DNA from: Chlorobiota bacterium
Lineage (GTDB): Bacteria; Bacteroidota; Ignavibacteria; OLB7
Assembly (NCBI GenBank): GCA_028287785.1
Contig: JAQBOZ010000028.1
Span: forward strand, 186,001 to 250,000
Length of the DNA: 64,000 nucleotides
Direction: 5' to 3'
The notes beneath the pieces are model-generated. The model saw only the letters and a program-made list of their open reading frames with translations. It did no database searches and was not told where the DNA came from. Shown here in pieces: positions 16,058 to 26,600 of the stretch (position 1 is its first letter; every line of letters begins with the position of its first letter). The position numbers and the translations under genes are program-made.

Positions 16058-17552
16058 TCAGCGCCGCGTCCGCGCCACCGGCCCGCCGCCGAACGATACG
16101 CCGAATGTCCCGGCGTACGGAAGGTTCGGGGTCGGCTGATAGGAGATCACGATGTCGAGATATCGATTCGGATATGTCCCCTGAAGCAGCGCCCCTCCGG
16201 CGCTCGCGATAAAGACCCGCGCATAGTGATAGCTCCCCTCCACCCCGGTTCTGACGTAGAACCCCATCCCCTGCGAAGCGTTGACCGGCATGGTGAACGC
16301 GCTGACGTTGCCGGACGGAGCGATCTGCTGGTCCAGCGGCGTCGAGCTGTACCATGTATCGATCCCCGCCGCCATGTAGGACATTTTGGAGATATAGACG
16401 GTGGAGTCGAAATCCCCCTCCCCCAGATATCCCGGCAGGCCGAACGCCGGGCCGATATCGAAGGTGGTGGGCGTTCCGGCGGGAACCCAGAGCGCAAGCT
16501 GCACCGAGGCCGGATCTCCGGGGTTCTTCGCCTTTACCCGCCGGGGTCCGCCGAGCGATGAATCGATCGTAAGGCCGCTGCCGTAGGGGGACGACTCCTC
16601 GTACATCCGAAGACTGGTGGTCCCGGAAGGCTCGTTGACATAGCGCGTGGCGGTTGCCCATCGGACCGAGATGGCCGCGGAACGCCCCACGCCCCGCGAC
16701 GCCGCAACCTGGAAGGTGTAGAGCTTCCCGGATTGAAGGTTCCCCACCGTCATCGATGAATCGGTGGTGACGGCGGTCATGCTGTCCGTGACGCCGGCGG
16801 AGCGCCAGATCAGCGTATAGCTGATGGCACCCGTATCGGCGCCGGGAGTCCAGGCAAGGCGGATGGCCGTATCGCTGATCGAGCTGGCGCGAAGATCGGA
16901 CGGCGCGCTCACCTTCAGGCCGTTCCACGTTGCGGTGACGGGGGATGAGAGGAGATCGCCGTTGGCGGCCCTGAGCCAGAAGGTATAGCTGTTGGCCGAG
17001 TTGAGCCCGGGAATGCCGATGGCGCTGGCCGATGACGGGACGGCAACATAGCCGGAATCGCCGCCGGGAATCTTCCATGAGGCAAGATAGCCGGTAAGCA
17101 CCGGATCGGTCGACGCAATCCATGTCAGCCGCGCGGTGGCCGGATCGGTGAACATCGCCAGCAGATTTTTCGGCGGCCCTACCAGACGCCACTGCACCGT
17201 GACCGGCGGCGAGAAGAGCGTATCGCGCCGGGCGGTGAGGGAGAACGTATAGGTTATCCCTGTCTTCAGATTGCTGACACGGAGAGCCGTGGGAGATGCG
17301 GGGAGATCGAGCGAATCGGTCGATCCGCCGGCCGGGCTCCAGACGATGCGATAGCCGGTGATGCCGGCGGAATCGACCGGTGCCGTCCACCGCAGGTCGA
17401 CCGTGGAGTCATTGACGGCGGTGGCATGCAGATCACGTGCGGCGCCGGGCGCCTTCAGCGTTGCGTTGCCGGCGGGATCATCCTTGCATCCGCTGCCGGC
17501 CAGAGCGATGACGCCGGCCAGGATGCCGGTGAACAGATACCTGATCTTCACG
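16058..17552 (-). CDS. FN3-repeat lipoprotein 1 (three FN3 domains plus shared C-terminal domain)
   Basis: About 497 aa. A GTG at 17552 is chosen because GGAGG lies eight bases upstream; the ATG at 17570 has none. The signal ends ALAGSGC, a lipobox variant with Gly at -3. Three fibronectin type III-like repeats follow (DLHATAVNDSTVDLRWTAP.., NLLAMFTDPATARLTW.., DLRASSISDTAIRLAWTPG..), each about 90 residues. The last 200 residues are a conserved domain shared with the next three genes (RMYEESSPYGSGLTID, GFYVRTGVEGSYHYARVFI, LLQGTYPNRY, TPNLPYA). It is likely periplasmic or surface anchored; function unknown. Confidence 0.82.
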
Positions 17553-17837
17553 ATGTAATCCTCCAACATTCTGTAGATGTGTGAGCGTACCGGAGAGCGC
17601 CGGTTGGAATCCGCGGGGAGATCTGGACGGGACGTGCGATAACGTGGCTGGCGTTTGCCCGCAGGCAGGAGAACGCTGCGCGAAGATATGAAAGCGGAAT
17701 GGTTATGCGGCTGTATATCCACCGGTTACTGGTGATACACCGGCATCAGCCCTGGAACCCCGATGGCGACATGGGATGTTACGTCACTGGTTGAAGGATT
17801 TCCGACGGGGAGATCTTCAAGGCTTCCCGCCATGCGA

Positions 17838-18806
17838 TTACGGCTGGAAAGGCGCCCTGGCGTTCGCCGTCGGCTCCCCCCTTCCGGCGGCCCTCGCATA
17901 GGGAAGATTGGGGGTCGGCTGATAGGATATCTCAAGTTCCACAAATCGGTTCGGCGGGTTTCCCTGAAGAAGCACGCCGTTGAGGTTCACGATGAAGACG
18001 CGGGCATAATGATAACTCCCCGCGCGTCCCGTGCGAACATAGAATCCCTGCCCCATGCTGTCCGGCTGAAGCGTCGGAAGCGTGTAGGCCTTCTGATTCC
18101 CATCCGGATCGATCAGCCGGTCGATCGGGCTGAAGGAGTACCAGGCATTGAGGCCGGGAACCGGCTCGGTGGCGCGGGAGATGAAGATCGTGGAGTCCAC
18201 GGCGTACTGCGTCCGGTAGGAACTGAACGCATAGGCCGGCCCTATCTTGAACGTCGAGGTATCCTCCCGGACGGTGTAGAGCGCAAGCTGTACCCGGTCG
18301 GCATCGGAGGAGAGCCTCAGATCCACGTTACGCGGCCCGCCGCGGATGGTATCGATCACAAGGCCGCTCCCCACGTTCGAGCCGGTTTCGTACAGCCTGA
18401 TGGGGTTGGTCGATGCCTCGGTGATATAATGCCGCGCGGTGGCCCAGATCACGGTCCTGGTGGAACCGGGAATCAGCGTGAGGATAGTGCCATCCCTGTA
18501 ATTGCTCGCCGAGAAACCATACGCCTCGCCCGGCCGCAGGCCGCTGACCAGAACGGTTGTATCCGCCTGGAAGACGGTGCCGCTATCGCTCCGCGCGTTT
18601 ATGCCTTCCCAGTGCAGGCCGTAGATCACCCCCGACTCCGTGGCTCCCTTCCACCGCAGTCGCACGGATGTCTCGCTGATCGACGACGCCTCGATCCCCT
18701 CGGATGTTCCGCCAGGATTGCTGGTGGGACTATCCAGATCGTTGACCGAACATCCGGCAATGACAATTCCGAGGGAAAGGATAGCGAGGAGAGTCCTCAA
18801 GACCAT
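17838..18806 (-). CDS. FN3-repeat lipoprotein 2 (one FN3 domain plus shared C-terminal domain)
   Basis: 322 aa from ATG 18806 (MVLRTLLAILSLGIVIAGC), a clean lipoprotein signal with lipobox VIAGC. One FN3-like repeat (IEASSISETSVRLRWKGA to STRTVIWATARHY) is followed by the family domain: PIRLYETGSNVGSGLVID, VQLALYT, AWYSFSPIDRLIDPDGN, GFYVRTGRAGSYHYARVFI, LLQGNPPNRF, TPNLPYA. It is the most divergent copy in the middle (FKIGPAYAFSSYRT in place of the IVEYKNSDNF stretch). Longer in-frame sequence upstream of the start lacks a ribosome site. Function unknown. Confidence 0.82.
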   Translation of the reverse strand: MVLRTLLAILSLGIVIAGCSVNDLDSPTSNPGGTSEGIEASSISETSVRLRWKGATESGVIYGLHWEGINARSDSGTVFQADTTVLVSGLRPGEAYGFSASNYRDGTILTLIPGSTRTVIWATARHYITEASTNPIRLYETGSNVGSGLVIDTIRGGPRNVDLRLSSDADRVQLALYTVREDTSTFKIGPAYAFSSYRTQYAVDSTIFISRATEPVPGLNAWYSFSPIDRLIDPDGNQKAYTLPTLQPDSMGQGFYVRTGRAGSYHYARVFIVNLNGVLLQGNPPNRFVELEISYQPTPNLPYARAAGRGEPTANARAPFQP

Positions 18807-19081
18807 AACGATGATTTCCGCAATGCAAGTCGAACCGCAGTAGATCGGAGGGATGGCCGAGCCCCGTCGTGGTCCGCCGACGGGTACAGATTTATGAACC
18901 ATTCGCCCTTGAATGTAACACCGAACGGGGCCGAATCGCGACCCAATCCCGTTACGTAATGTGAGCAGACGCATCGCCCCCATTCAATACTCTTCGGGAA
19001 GCAACATTCCTTCCTGGGCCCATAAAACGACGGATACCGGAGTGTCCGCCCTGCTCTTCCGTTCAATCGGTGCCGGCGAAT

Positions 19082-20320
19082 CTATCGACGGACCTGCGAA
19101 CCCGCCACGGCCGGCGTGGAATCCCATCCGGGGAACGCCCTGGCATAGGGAATGTTCGCGATGCTCTGATATGATAGCTCCAATTCCACGTATCTGTCGG
19201 GCGCGTTTCCCTGGAGCAGCATGCCGTTGCCGCTCCTGATAAATACACGGACAAAGTGATAATCGCCCGGAGTCCCGGTACGCACGAAGAAACCTCTGCC
19301 AGGAGCGCTCGCCATCGGAATCGTAAAGGCACGGAGGTTCCCGTCGTTGGGAATTCTCTTATCGATGGGACCGGAGACAAGCCACGCATCAAGGCTTGAA
19401 GCGGCATAGATCGAATCGGAGATAAATGTGTTCCGGTCGAAGTTATCGGAGTTCTTGTACTCGACTATGGAATAGCTCGCGCCGATAATGAAGCTGTTGC
19501 CGAGATTGCCGTTCGTATACATCGCCAGTTGCACATTCCCCACCGCGCCATTCCCGGTGCTGATCGTGGCCGGACCTCCTCTGCCGGGATCGAGCACAAG
19601 GCCGCTCCCCCCAACCGCGGATTGCGTTTCATAGAGCCGGATCGGGGTGGTGGTTCCATACCGCGCCGCGCCGGTCCAGACGATCGACGCGGGGACCGAT
19701 ATGACCCCGGCACGAACCGCATGGATGTAGAATACGTAGCTCTCCCCCGCCCTCAGATCGCTGACAGTGATGCTGGAGGATGTCGTGTTGGCGATCGATC
19801 CACTGTCGCCGGAAACAACCGACTTCCATGCCGCCCTGTAGGTAATGGCTCCGGTATCGACCTGGGGAGTCCAGCGCAGGGCAACGGCGGTGGGGGAGAT
19901 CGAGGAGGCCATCAATCCCAGCACCGGCAGTGGGCCAACCAGCGGCACAACCACGGTCGTTCCACCCCATAGAAGCGTCGCCTTCGACGAGAGGAGCGCG
20001 CCGCGCCGGGTTGCAACAGCAAACCCGTAGGGGGTTCCGGGCGTAATGCCGGTGAGGTTGTAACGGGTCGGCACGGCGGAAACATCGGCCGAATCGAGCG
20101 ATGTCGCGCTTGTCCACCAGACTCGATATCCGGTGATATTCGCGCTGTCGGCCGGAGCATCCCACATAAGGCTGGCTGATGTGCTCCCCACGGCTGAGAC
20201 TTGAAGGTTGATGGGAGGAGACGATGGTACGTCGGGCGCGATGATATCGCTCTGACATCCGGCGATAAGGGCAACCGCCGAAGCGAGGAGCATGGTCAGC
20301 ACGATCTTCCTCAATTCCAT
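19082..20320 (-). CDS. FN3-repeat lipoprotein 3 (two FN3 domains plus shared C-terminal domain)
   Basis: 412 aa. The lipoprotein signal MELRKIVLTMLLASAVALIAGC has lipobox LIAGC. Two FN3-like repeats (INLQVSAVGSTSASLMWDAP.., LGLMASSISPTAVALRWTP..) precede the family domain. That domain contains YSIVEYKNSDNFDRNTFISD and IYAASSLDAW, almost identical to the same part of copy 4, then GFFVRTGTPGDYHFVRVFI and LLQGNAPDRYVELELSYQ. The near identity to copy 4 in the centre of the domain suggests recent duplication or gene conversion. Function unknown. Confidence 0.85.
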   Translation of the reverse strand: MELRKIVLTMLLASAVALIAGCQSDIIAPDVPSSPPINLQVSAVGSTSASLMWDAPADSANITGYRVWWTSATSLDSADVSAVPTRYNLTGITPGTPYGFAVATRRGALLSSKATLLWGGTTVVVPLVGPLPVLGLMASSISPTAVALRWTPQVDTGAITYRAAWKSVVSGDSGSIANTTSSSITVSDLRAGESYVFYIHAVRAGVISVPASIVWTGAARYGTTTPIRLYETQSAVGGSGLVLDPGRGGPATISTGNGAVGNVQLAMYTNGNLGNSFIIGASYSIVEYKNSDNFDRNTFISDSIYAASSLDAWLVSGPIDKRIPNDGNLRAFTIPMASAPGRGFFVRTGTPGDYHFVRVFIRSGNGMLLQGNAPDRYVELELSYQSIANIPYARAFPGWDSTPAVAGSQVRR

Positions 20321-20468
20321 AGATACGCTTCCGTGTGATAGTGATCAGGACAATCGCTTCGGTTGCGGCTGGTGCTACCGGCGGGTCAGGCCTTCGCGAC
20401 CGGGCATCGGATGGGACAATCGTCGCCGCCATGACACGGCAACATCGCCGATATCATATCGGAGGGAT

Positions 20469-20501
20469 AAAAAAAAGGCGGAAGCTTCTGCAGCCTCCGC
20501 C
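20469..20501 (-). terminator. Rho-independent terminator after FN3 lipoprotein 4
   Basis: On the minus strand, GGCGGAGGCT pairs with AGCTTCCGCC (one G-U) and is followed by eight T (A run 20469-20476 on the plus strand). It starts 26 nt after the stop of the last array gene at 20527. It would separate copy 4 from copy 3. Confidence 0.88.
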
Positions 20502-20526
20502 CTGATGGGATTATGATACCCCGCTC

Positions 20527-21477
20527 TTAGTTGCTTGCACGATGCGAGGCCGCGACGCCCGGCGTCTCAGGATAACCTGCAACGCGCTTCGCGTACGGAA
20601 GATTCGGCGTGTTCTGATAGGAGATCACGAGATCCACGTAGCGATTCGGGGACGTTCCCTGAAGAAGGGCACCACCGACGTTCTGGATGAAGACACGGGC
20701 ATAATGATAGCTGCCCGAAACGCCGGTGCGGACATAGAAGCCCTCGCCGAGCGTGGTGTTGTCGGCACGCGTGAAGGCGCGCAGGTTGCCATCGGTCGGG
20801 ATGTGGGTGTCGATCGAGCTCGAGCTGTACCATGCGTCCATGCTGGAAGCAGCATAGATGGAGTCGGAGATGAAGGTGTTCTGATCGAAGTTATCGGAGT
20901 TCTTGTACTCCACGATCGAGAAACCGGTTCCGATGATGAAGTTGCTTCCGGTGCCCGTGGTATAAAGTGCGAGCTGAACGCTGCCCGGGTTGCCGGTCTT
21001 CACGCTGACAGCCGCGGGTGAACCGGCGGCATCGATCGTAAAGCCGCTCGGGTTGGAGGATGCGGTCTCATACACACGAAGGCTCGTGGTGCCACCGTAA
21101 CGCTGAGCGCCGGCCCAACGAACCGTGGTGACGGTAGAGGAAACGCCGCTGCGAACAGCATACACGGAGAAGGTATATGCCTTGCCAGAGCTGAGGCCGG
21201 TCGCGGTGTAGGTGGTCGCCGAGGTGGTCGCCGAACCGCTGTCCGCGGCTGCGTCACCAAGCCATGCCACGCGATAGGTGATGGTCCCGCTATCGACGGG
21301 AGCGGTCCACTGAAGTGCAACCGACGTCGGGGTGAGGGAATTAGCACCAACCTTGCTCACGGGCAGGGGAGCATTGCCGGTCGTACCAGGGGTAACAGGA
21401 TTTTCATTACAACCCACGGCGACAAGGCCGAGTGAGACGGCAACGAAGCCGCTCAACAAAAGATTTCCGAGTTTCAT
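20527..21477 (-). CDS. FN3-repeat lipoprotein 4 (one FN3 domain plus shared C-terminal domain)
   Basis: 316 aa from ATG 21477, which follows GGAGAAG closely; the in-frame ATG at 21495 lies upstream of that ribosome site. The signal MKLGNLLLSGFVAVSLGLVAVGC has lipobox VAVGC. A single FN3-like repeat (VGANSLTPTSVALQWTAP to VSSTVTTVRWAGA) leads into the family domain (SLRVYETASSNPSGFTID, FSIVEYKNSDNFDQNTFISD, DAWYSSSSIDTHIPTDGNL, GFYVRTGVSGSYHYARVFI, TPNLPYAKR). It has its own strong terminator and a long AT-rich upstream region, so it may be the most highly expressed copy. Function unknown. Confidence 0.86.
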   Translation of the reverse strand: MKLGNLLLSGFVAVSLGLVAVGCNENPVTPGTTGNAPLPVSKVGANSLTPTSVALQWTAPVDSGTITYRVAWLGDAAADSGSATTSATTYTATGLSSGKAYTFSVYAVRSGVSSTVTTVRWAGAQRYGGTTSLRVYETASSNPSGFTIDAAGSPAAVSVKTGNPGSVQLALYTTGTGSNFIIGTGFSIVEYKNSDNFDQNTFISDSIYAASSMDAWYSSSSIDTHIPTDGNLRAFTRADNTTLGEGFYVRTGVSGSYHYARVFIQNVGGALLQGTSPNRYVDLVISYQNTPNLPYAKRVAGYPETPGVAASHRASN

Positions 21478-21563
21478 TTTCTTCTCCACGTTCATTAGTG
21501 TGTGAGACCTTAACCCCCTCCGGCTCATGCCGTTGGGTGTGTCGGTGTTAATCTATTCAAAAT

Positions 21564-21576
21564 ACGTTATTAACGT
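21564..21576. promoter_or_regulatory. 13-bp palindrome upstream of the FN3 lipoprotein array
   Basis: ACGTTA-T-TAACGT is a perfect inverted repeat in an AT-rich patch 87 bp upstream of the start of FN3 lipoprotein 4. It could be an operator. The rest of 21478-21791 shows only this AT-rich promoter-like stretch. Confidence 0.25.
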
Positions 21577-21791
21577 CTTATCAGCCGATGGGCCTCGTGG
21601 CACCGCAACTGAATTCTGGTTGTTTAGTCCTGCCATCAGGCAATCGGTTTAGCCTGCTCGCAAAAATCGATGAGGACTGTACCGGAAGGATTCGAGGAAT
21701 AGGCTAAGAGTTGTACAAACTCCATGCCGCTTAACGGGGCGGGCGACCGGATGCGCCGCTGCGCGTTGAAGGAGACGCTTCCGGGCCATGC

Positions 21792-22355
21792 TCAGGCGCC
21801 CCGCGGCATCCAGGGATGCTCCTGAACATCGGCGGCCTGATTCACCGCGCGGGCCAGCACGAAAAGGAAATCGCTCAGCCGGTTCAGATACTGCATCGGC
21901 ATCACCCCCACTTCCGGCTCCTCATGGATGAGCATCACCACCGAGCGTTCCCCCCGGCGACATACCGTGCGGGCCAGATGGAGAGCGGCTCCGGCGGGTG
22001 ATCCCCCCGGCAGGATAAAGTTCTTCAACGGGGGCAGCCCCGCCTCAAGCGCGTCAATTGCGCGCTCAAGACACTCTATTTCCGCGACTGTAACACGCGG
22101 AAGAGAATAATTTTTCATCGCCCCCTGCGGGGTCGCAAGATCGGCTCCAAGGATGAAAAGATGCTCCTGAACGGTCGCCAGAAGCCCATCGTGCTCCGGT
22201 GTGAGGCCGGCGGCGCGAGCCACGCCAACAAGGCTGTTAAGCTCATCGACGGTTCCATAGCTCTCGATCCTCACGGAATCCTTCGCCACCCGCCGTCCGC
22301 CAAACAGCCCGGTGGTGCCGTCGTCTCCGGTCTTCGTATAGATCTTGTCGGCCAT
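21792..22355 (-). CDS. Cob(I)alamin adenosyltransferase, PduO type
   Basis: 187 aa. ATP:cob(I)alamin adenosyltransferase making adenosylcobalamin, usually as a trimer of five-helix bundles. The diagnostic N-terminal loop KIYTKTGDDGTTGLFGGRR binds ATP and SYGTVDELNSLVG follows. The C-terminal signature LARTVCRRGERSVV is intact. Full length for the family. No cobalamin-dependent mutase or B12 genes lie next to it and I see no cobalamin riboswitch upstream. It points to use of an adenosylcobalamin enzyme, such as methylmalonyl-CoA mutase or class II ribonucleotide reductase, elsewhere in the genome. Confidence 0.95.
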   Translation of the reverse strand: MADKIYTKTGDDGTTGLFGGRRVAKDSVRIESYGTVDELNSLVGVARAAGLTPEHDGLLATVQEHLFILGADLATPQGAMKNYSLPRVTVAEIECLERAIDALEAGLPPLKNFILPGGSPAGAALHLARTVCRRGERSVVMLIHEEPEVGVMPMQYLNRLSDFLFVLARAVNQAADVQEHPWMPRGA

Positions 22356-22805
22356 GGTTCTGAAAACTCCTGATGGAATGGGCCGCCGGCCCGCTCATCG
22401 AGGCCCCTCCGGGGAGCAGCCATTTCGGACTCCCTCATGGGGTCCGATTTGTTGAAATCGATCCCCCGTTCATTGCCCCAGGCGGAGCAGGGGCTCTTTT
22501 CACCACGTTGCGATCTCCCCACTCTTCATATCTTCACCTGTCGCTTTTCTCCGGAGAGGAAGCCGAATGGCGTGGTCCTGAACGCATCGGAACGGCGCAG
22601 CTCGAAACCGGGCATCGCAAACCATAGGGCGAGCGGAGCAGCGGGCGCGCAAAGATACAATTGTCCCGTTTACGACAAGACCGCGATTCCAACGGAATTC
22701 GATCACATCAGGAAAGAGGTCAACAACGTTCAGCCGCAGTGCCGGGAACAGCCCCCGGATCACTCACCTCAGGCTAGGGGCTGCAAGCATTGGAACAACT
22801 CGATT
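22356..22805. other. Divergent intergenic region, 450 bp
   Basis: Lies between the adenosyltransferase gene (minus) and the phosphodiesterase gene (plus). No gene, riboswitch or repeat is recognised. Frames open here have neither family motifs nor ribosome sites. Confidence 0.4.
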
Positions 22806-23612
22806 ATGCCGTTCAAAAATCTATTGATGGTTGGTGATATCGTCGGAGAGCCGGGGCTTGAGACGCTTCGCAAACACCTCCCCCCGCTTATCGAACAGTA
22901 CGCCGCCGATTTCGTCATCGTCAACGGCGAGAATACCTATGAGGGCAAGGGCCTGCGTCCCGCCGACGCCGACGCCATCTTCAAGAGCGGCGCTCATGTG
23001 ATCACCTCCGGCAACCATGTCTGGGAACGATGGCAGTCCAAGGATGTCCTTATCAACAACAGAAATGTCCTCCGCCCGCTCAACTATCCGCGCGAAAACG
23101 TCGGCTACGGGTATACGGTCTTCACGCTGCCGGATGGCACGAAGATCGGCGTGATCAACCTCCAGGGTCGCACATTCCTTCCGCCGATCGACTGCCCGTT
23201 CCACGCCGCGGACTGGGCCATCGGGCGGATCGAACATGATACGCGCTGCATCGTCGTCGACTTTCACGCCGAGGCCACCGCCGAGAAGATGGCGATGGGA
23301 TGGTATCTGGACGGACGGGTCAGCGCGGTGGTCGGCACCCACACGCATGTGCAGACCAACGACGCCCGCATACTCCCCGGCGGCACCGCCTTCCTCACGG
23401 ATGTCGGCATGACCGGCCCGTACGACTCCGTGATCGGCATGAAGAAGGAGGTGGCAATCCGTCGCTTCCTGACCCAGACGCCCCACAAGTTCGAGATGGG
23501 ACAGGGCGATGGCCGGCTCTCCGCGGCCTTTATCAGAATCGACACGACGACCGGGAAGGCCCATGATATCGAGGCGATATCAGCCCCTGAGTTTGTCCGC
23601 AGCAGAAGCTGA
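22806..23612 (+). CDS. YmdB-like metallophosphoesterase (TIGR00282 family)
   Basis: 268 aa from ATG 22806 (MPFKNLLMVGDIVGEPG); upstream in-frame sequence is not protein-like. Metal ligands are in VGDIVGEPG, FVIVNGENTYEGKGL, ITSGNHVWERW, VVDFHAEATAEK and VVGTHTHVQTND, the standard order of the family. YmdB-type enzymes hydrolyse 2',3'-cyclic nucleotides and act as cytoplasmic regulators; they form dimers or tetramers with two metal ions. FLTDVGMTGPYDSVIGM near the end is also typical. It is 46 nt upstream of the subtilase gene, but the functions are unrelated. Confidence 0.93.
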   Translation: MPFKNLLMVGDIVGEPGLETLRKHLPPLIEQYAADFVIVNGENTYEGKGLRPADADAIFKSGAHVITSGNHVWERWQSKDVLINNRNVLRPLNYPRENVGYGYTVFTLPDGTKIGVINLQGRTFLPPIDCPFHAADWAIGRIEHDTRCIVVDFHAEATAEKMAMGWYLDGRVSAVVGTHTHVQTNDARILPGGTAFLTDVGMTGPYDSVIGMKKEVAIRRFLTQTPHKFEMGQGDGRLSAAFIRIDTTTGKAHDIEAISAPEFVRSRS

Positions 23613-23658
23613 ACCCAGCCGTCACGCGTCCGGCAGCGCGAGGGAATTACTTCAGGAT

Positions 23659-26600
23659 ATGAACAGATCATCAATGATTATGAACAAGCATTACAGACTG
23701 ATCCTGAGCGCGTTCGGAACATCTCTCCTCTTCCTTGCCTCGCGCAGCCCGCTGGCCGCCCAGTCGCCGATCGAGAAGAGCGAGGGGAGAAGCAGCAACG
23801 CCGCCGAACAGGCACGCATCCCCATCGCCAGCGCGAAATATCAGGCGCTTATCACGTATGGCGTGGTTCGCGATCGCGCCAACGGCGAGGAGGCGATCGG
23901 CCACGCTCTCTACGTCAAGGTCCGCCCCGGATACTTCTACAACCCGGCGGCGGAGTTCCCGGCAGTGGCGGCGCGGGCCGGCCTTCCGGTGGCCGCCGCG
24001 TCGCCGATGGCGCTTACCACCATGCAGCCGGACGCAAAAGTCGCCAGCCGCATGCGTGCGATGTCCGCGGGGCAGCAGGAGCGGGCGGCCGTGGCGCAGG
24101 AGGATCTCCGGCGGATCATCGAGGTATACTACTCGCCCGAGCTTACGCCACGCGAGGCGATCGCCCGATTACGGAAGCTCCCCCAGATCGAATATGCCGA
24201 GCCGATCTTCATCGCGCACGCGCTGAGCCCATCGCTTCCAAATGACTCGCTTGTGCTGCAACAGCCCTACCTGGACGCGGTGAAGCTCCCGGAGGCATGG
24301 GAGGTCTGGAAGGGGGATACCAACATGGTGATCGGCATCGTCGATGTCGGCATCGATATGACGCATGAGGATCTGGCCCCGAATATCAAGGAGAATCCCG
24401 GCGAGGCCGGCCCGGACGGCCACGGTGGCCTGAAGCAGAGCAATGGAATCGATGATGACAGGAACGGCGTCGTGGATGACTGGCGCGGCGCCAACCTCCT
24501 CTGGCAACTTGATGATTCCCCCCCCGGTGATACACGCGGGAACTCGCACGGAACCCACGTTGCCGGCTATGCGGCGGCGGCCACGAACAACAAAATCGGG
24601 ATAGCGGGATCGGCATATCGCTGCAAATTCTTCCCCGTGAAGGTCGGCCGCGCCGATGATACCGAGGGACGACTCCTCCAGCCGTACGAGGGGGTGATCT
24701 ACTGCGCGAAGCGCGGGTTTCAGGTGATCAACTGCAGCTTCGGCATGAGCAATTACTCGCAGGCCACGCAGGATATGATCACCGACCTGACGATGACGTA
24801 CGGCTGCGCCATCGTTGCTGCGGCCGGCAACAGCGCCATCTACGACTTCCGTTTCCCGGCGGGATACGATCACGTCCTCGGCGTCGGCGCCATCGAGGTC
24901 GATCCGGCCAGCACATTCAGGACATCGTGGGGCGAACAGGTGGATGTTTCCGCCCCCGGCACCGGCTACACGACCGATATCAACAACACCTACGGCAGCG
25001 GAGGAGCGGCAACGTCGTTCACGTCGCCGGTGGTTGCCGGCGCGCTGGCGCTGGTGCGGAGCAGGTTCCCGGATCTTACCCCCGATCAGGCGGAGGCCCA
25101 TATCAGGCTTACCGCCGACCCCATCCCTCTTCCTCCGGACGTTGCGTACAAGACCAGGCTCACCGGCTACGGCAGGCTGAACGCGTATCGCGCAGTCTCC
25201 ACCGATCCCTTCTCCCATCCCGCCATCGTGATAGATTCCACGTGGCTGGCGGATGAGGCCGGGAACCCCGCCGAACGGATCTCGGTGGGCGGGCATGGAC
25301 AGCTCCACGTCAGGCTCCGGAATCTGCTGGGAAGCGCGACCAACGTGAAGGTGCGCGCCACGCTCTATGTCACCGATGACCGCTACATGGCCGATGACAG
25401 CGCCATCGTCGATATCGCCGACACCATCCTTTCAACCCCCTCCCTCGCATCGGGACAGGTGAAGGTGCTCGATGGCGGAATACCGTTCACCGTCAAGCTC
25501 CCGGCCGGCGACCGGGTCAGAATCCGTTTCGATATCACGGCCGACGACTACACCGATTATCAGTACCGGCGGATTCTGATCTATCTCCCCTACATGACCG
25601 CGCGGACCCCGAAGATCACCATGTCGCTTACCGACAGGGGACGGCTCGGGTTCGAGGATTACCCGATCAACACTGTTGGCGATGGCTTTCAGTACCAGGG
25701 GGTGCCGTTCCTTTATGAAGGGGGGGTGATGATCGCCAGCGACTCCGAGCATCTGCTCAGCAACATCCGCGGCGGCAATGGATCGATGCAGCAGGAGGAC
25801 TTCGCCACCATCGAGTATCCGAATCAGGCCAACCGTTTCACCCTGGGGCTGAGCGACAGCGCGGCCGGGGATCGGAGGATCGGCCTGGAGATGCGGATGC
25901 GGTTCGTGACTGTCGATTCGATACCGAACGCGATCGGCATCGAGCTGCGGACCAGAAACATGAGCAGCAAGCGGATCGATTCGCTGAGGGTGGCGATGTT
26001 CGCGGACTGGGATCTGGACAGCAGCTCCAGCGGACAGGGGCTGGAATACGTGGAGTCCCCCGGCATGCCGGTCACGTTTTACGGAAAGGCCACGTCGCAA
26101 TCGGACTTCTTCCTGATGCACGGCCTGGCCGCTCCCGCGCCGATCCCGATCTTCTATGCAATCGACAACACGCATCCTCCGCTCAGTCTGTACGAGAACT
26201 TCTCCCAGGCCAAGAAATGGCTTACGCTGAGCAACGGCATCGCCAACCGGCAGGTGCCGCCGGTGCCGGACAGCAGCGACATCAGCATTGTGATAGGGCA
26301 TACGATAGCGGGCTTCGCGGCCGGCGCCGAGGACACATCGCTCTTCGTGATCGGCGTCTCGGGGCTGGCGCAGGAGGCACGCGATGCCATGCAGTCGCTG
26401 GCCGGCCGGCAGATCGGGTCACGAGCCGGCGTCGGGATGGAGCCGGGCACGATGATTTCGCTCCTCGGCGTTTCGCAGACGGACGGCGTTGCAACTATTC
26501 ACATTGGACGTGCCTCGGGTGATGCTAGATTGCGCGTCTTCGATATCGCGGGGCGTCAGTTGGCCGACCTTACCAACCGTCTCGCGCGTTCAGGAACCTC

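Noticed and set aside
22356-22805. Possible cobalamin riboswitch before the adenosyltransferase
   Set aside because: I looked for the B12-box and adjacent conserved helices upstream of 22355 on the minus strand and did not find them.
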